Source of the DNA: JAUMBM01 sp964441755 | Lineage (GTDB): Bacteria; Bacteroidota; Bacteroidia; Chitinophagales; Saprospiraceae | Assembly: GCA_964441755.1 (NCBI GenBank) | Contig: CAYTVG010000015.1 | Span: 49,148 to 113,147 of the forward strand | Reading direction: 5' to 3' | Length of the DNA: 64,000 bases | Part shown: one piece after another, positions 63,001 to 64,000 of the stretch | Layout of the letters: the number at the start of each line of letters is the position of its first letter | Position numbering within the stretch: position 1 is the first letter of the stretch | The notes under the pieces: model-generated | The model's input: only the letters and a program-made list of their open reading frames with translations | What the model was told of the DNA's origin: nothing | The model's database searches: none | Translations under genes and position numbers: made by a program

Positions 63001-64000
63001 GTATTGGGCGAGCGCTCTCGAGAGTCTACCTTTACGACAGCTTCACCAGCCGTCCCTTTGATTATCCTGCGTGACCCGCCGGGAGACGGATCTTCTGCTA
63101 CTCTGGCAGATGGTTCTACCTATTGCCACTCCTGGTCAAATGCAGCCCTTACAAGCACGACCACGGGTGTCGGGTTGAATATTGACCTGGGTGTAAAGTC
63201 GGTAACCTACGCAGGTTCACCTTTTGGGGGTGTAATCACAGAGACAGAGGCAGTCAACAATGTAGACATCACGGCATCTGTTTCTACTGGCTTTGGCTTC
63301 ACTAATTCCGCGGAAGTATGTATCACCAATGACATTGAATATAGTACGTCAGACGGGGATGCCGTACTTTTTGGTGATGCAGATGTCTACGTGGGCGCAG
63401 CCATCAATTTTGAGTTTAGTGCTACCGATGTGCTGGGTTATGACTTCGATCTCTGTGAATTTACGTTTGGTAGTAACGTACGCGTATGGCCTGAAGGTTT
63501 TGGTACAAAGTACGTGTACAGCGAGTGGCAGATTGAAACGGATGTCATCCCCTCATTGGAATTAATCGGTGATACTTCATCTGCTAACAGCTGGCGGCGC
63601 ATCATCGATTACAACAAGCGGCTCAAGGAGCGGGCAATCTTTAGAGAAAATATTACATTCGATGCTTTGACAACCTACACACAGACGCAGTCTACCAGCG
63701 AATCGGTATCGGAGGAGTTCTCTACAGAAATTTCATTTACAGCAGGTTTAGCTAATACAGTAGGTTTTGAAGTCTTTGATGTGGGAACTACCCTCTCGCT
63801 AAGCTTTGAAATCGGTGGGGGCTTCCAGTATACAGAAAACTTCACCAACCAAACTTCGCGTTCGGTAAGCTTTACGCTGGCTGATGATGACCCCAATGAC
63901 AATTTCACGGTCGATGTGCTGGATGATCCTGTCTTTGGTACACCTGTCTTCAAACTGAAGAGCGGAGAGTCTATGTGTCCCTGGGAGCCCGGCACGCTCA
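60046..64000 (+). CDS. Giant secreted LamG-domain protein, N-terminal part
   Basis: The frame is open from ATG 60046 to the window edge (about 1,318 codons), so the 3' end is missing. A signal peptide (about 1-24, ending LSAQ) precedes FN3-like strands (about 95-180), then carboxypeptidase-like and LamG/concanavalin-like modules (about 207-380: SLRFDGINDYICVTHLP; 448-610: YALEFNAAYSSYATL), each closing with DDVRLYN- or DEVAFYH-type motifs. Later parts are less clear, with cysteines. LamG modules bind glycans or proteins. It follows the hybrid sensor and tail-collar genes. An outer-surface adhesion role is plausible (inference). Confidence 0.88.
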   Translation, partial: MIKSIYCYLVLLLWVGLQLPLSAQVETDCDPTANLPITKGDVLYNYGSATNAFSARNRSSYTVAQHVVGENVGQDFTLAAGFWSRFLIAPQAPLMNVSQGDFPDRILIRWQMDPLSSEASTGFIVLRDGAFLAQIEPGISQFIDFNVQAGEFYEYTVYGRNQFGDGSHGKAVGFVNPNGIVTGKLETFSGNPVIGAHVKLTPTIGRSLRFDGINDYICVTHLPVVPTNMWTVSAWVKIDDGYDSNGIIDLGSDLNKNFWLHTTAAGSGKGVVAGVGTGSGAVNLTHVFADNPNGWHQVTAVYNGISLLLYVDGRYISSIKANIANEDALFTIGSRRDQTGFFHGRIDDVRLYNAPLTSTQIFLTRDLTVSKSTANLVAYWKFDEGLGTKVFDLSDNDMHAFINGATFSADAAPVNNAGFTDSAGFYTVEGVNYSQAQTFTATPVKNFYSRYALEFNAAYSSYATLTDFDLPDTATVEINLHPFDLQSRQVVLAKGNDDFVFGIENNNFFLTINGETQVVGPATTAYQHLSFTLDAYTGQVVYYKNGDLQNILTYSDLSGEWTGDVWQLGAAGSPGTDFYTGLLDEVAFYHSVLSVANIQLNASPFGSGGTDVANPYLISYFSLDEGDGTELADYGPAMSGIGTVYNASFSIITYRQEAIPNLFQPSQRVVNINESATAASGIDFVNQSTVTISGVVRFENTFCYQEEVEILVNGQSYFPQIFTDVNGRFVADFEPGVTVTLTPRYSDHVFSPGFFQARRLNRPVAGVLFQNQTKREVVGQMAGGHCRLSVIPDGAIVKVKAQALNDCYYQELTLDNPDGKFRFTGLPPIPMAISVTQHSNNIIYNYFQLQGGQETDLRRRLKDTIDFIYIAPPNVYIEPFEESGCAGSGLKMIEQSVPANGNRKYRTKVRVYESYDGGDCYLDSFRLIINNQIAELPEYTIDSDTSTYTIEYWAGAPNIGGNYEKFLQVTANVRGATATEVERVVVLGERSRESTFTTASPAVPLIILRDPPGDGSSATLADGSTYCHSWSNAALTSTTTGVGLNIDLGVKSVTYAGSPFGGVITETEAVNNVDITASVSTGFGFTNSAEVCITNDIEYSTSDGDAVLFGDADVYVGAAINFEFSATDVLGYDFDLCEFTFGSNVRVWPEGFGTKYVYSEWQIETDVIPSLELIGDTSSANSWRRIIDYNKRLKERAIFRENITFDALTTYTQTQSTSESVSEEFSTEISFTAGLANTVGFEVFDVGTTLSLSFEIGGGFQYTENFTNQTSRSVSFTLADDDPNDNFTVDVLDDPVFGTPVFKLKSGESMCPWEPGTL

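Overview
The window most likely comes from a Bacteroidota chromosome, probably a Saprospiraceae-like lineage at roughly 50% GC. The grounds are a T9SS-type C-terminal sorting domain, two TonB receptors with carboxypeptidase-like N-terminal domains, a hybrid two-component system, a DUF3822-rsmD pair, lipoprotein TPR/HTH regulators and several TAnnTTTG promoter boxes. The taxonomic call is inference; no rRNA or tRNA gene was found.

Layout. 1-4.9 kb: the 3' end of an AraC regulator and two paralogous membrane TPR/HTH regulators. 5.3-16.8 kb: mostly housekeeping genes (ygiQ, namZ-like, DnaQ/GIY-YIG nuclease, tsaD, a DUF3822-like gene, rsmD, a 2-hydroxyacid dehydrogenase), with long perfect palindromes between convergent genes. 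16.9-27.8 kb: a TonB receptor, rpe with a structured leader, a MobA-like gene and rbfA, recG, a rhodanese, and a merC-TonB receptor pair behind a Fur-family-like operator. 27.9-29.3 kb: an unrecognised helical protein.

29.8-50.3 kb: a co-directional run of 16 genes, the most interesting part. In order: a LytTR regulator, two sister outer-membrane barrels, a three-zinc-ribbon FHA protein, a Ser/Thr kinase with FHA, a MotB/ExbD-like and a MotA/ExbB-like pair, a PP2C phosphatase with a membrane anchor and SPOR-like tail, a membrane kinase with a WG repeat, a T9SS-secreted Ig/HYR-like protein, a barrel protein, a large exported vWA-like protein, a LolD-like ATPase with its permease, a lipoprotein and a papain-like lipoprotein. 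Several starts overlap the preceding stop. My reading is an envelope system in which Ser/Thr phosphorylation controls an ion-driven motor and an ABC transporter. Its parts resemble the threonine phosphorylation pathway of type VI secretion (PpkA/PppA/Fha plus TagQ/S/T), but no T6SS structural gene is present and a proton channel is added.

50.4-54 kb: a mobile scar with a tyrosine recombinase lacking two usual catalytic residues, an IS3-type orfA remnant, an IS200-type transposase remnant inside inverted REP-like repeat arrays, and a 45-nt tandem repeat. 54-64 kb: a hybrid two-component sensor, a tail-collar-like secreted protein and the first 1,318 codons of a giant LamG-domain protein that runs off the window.
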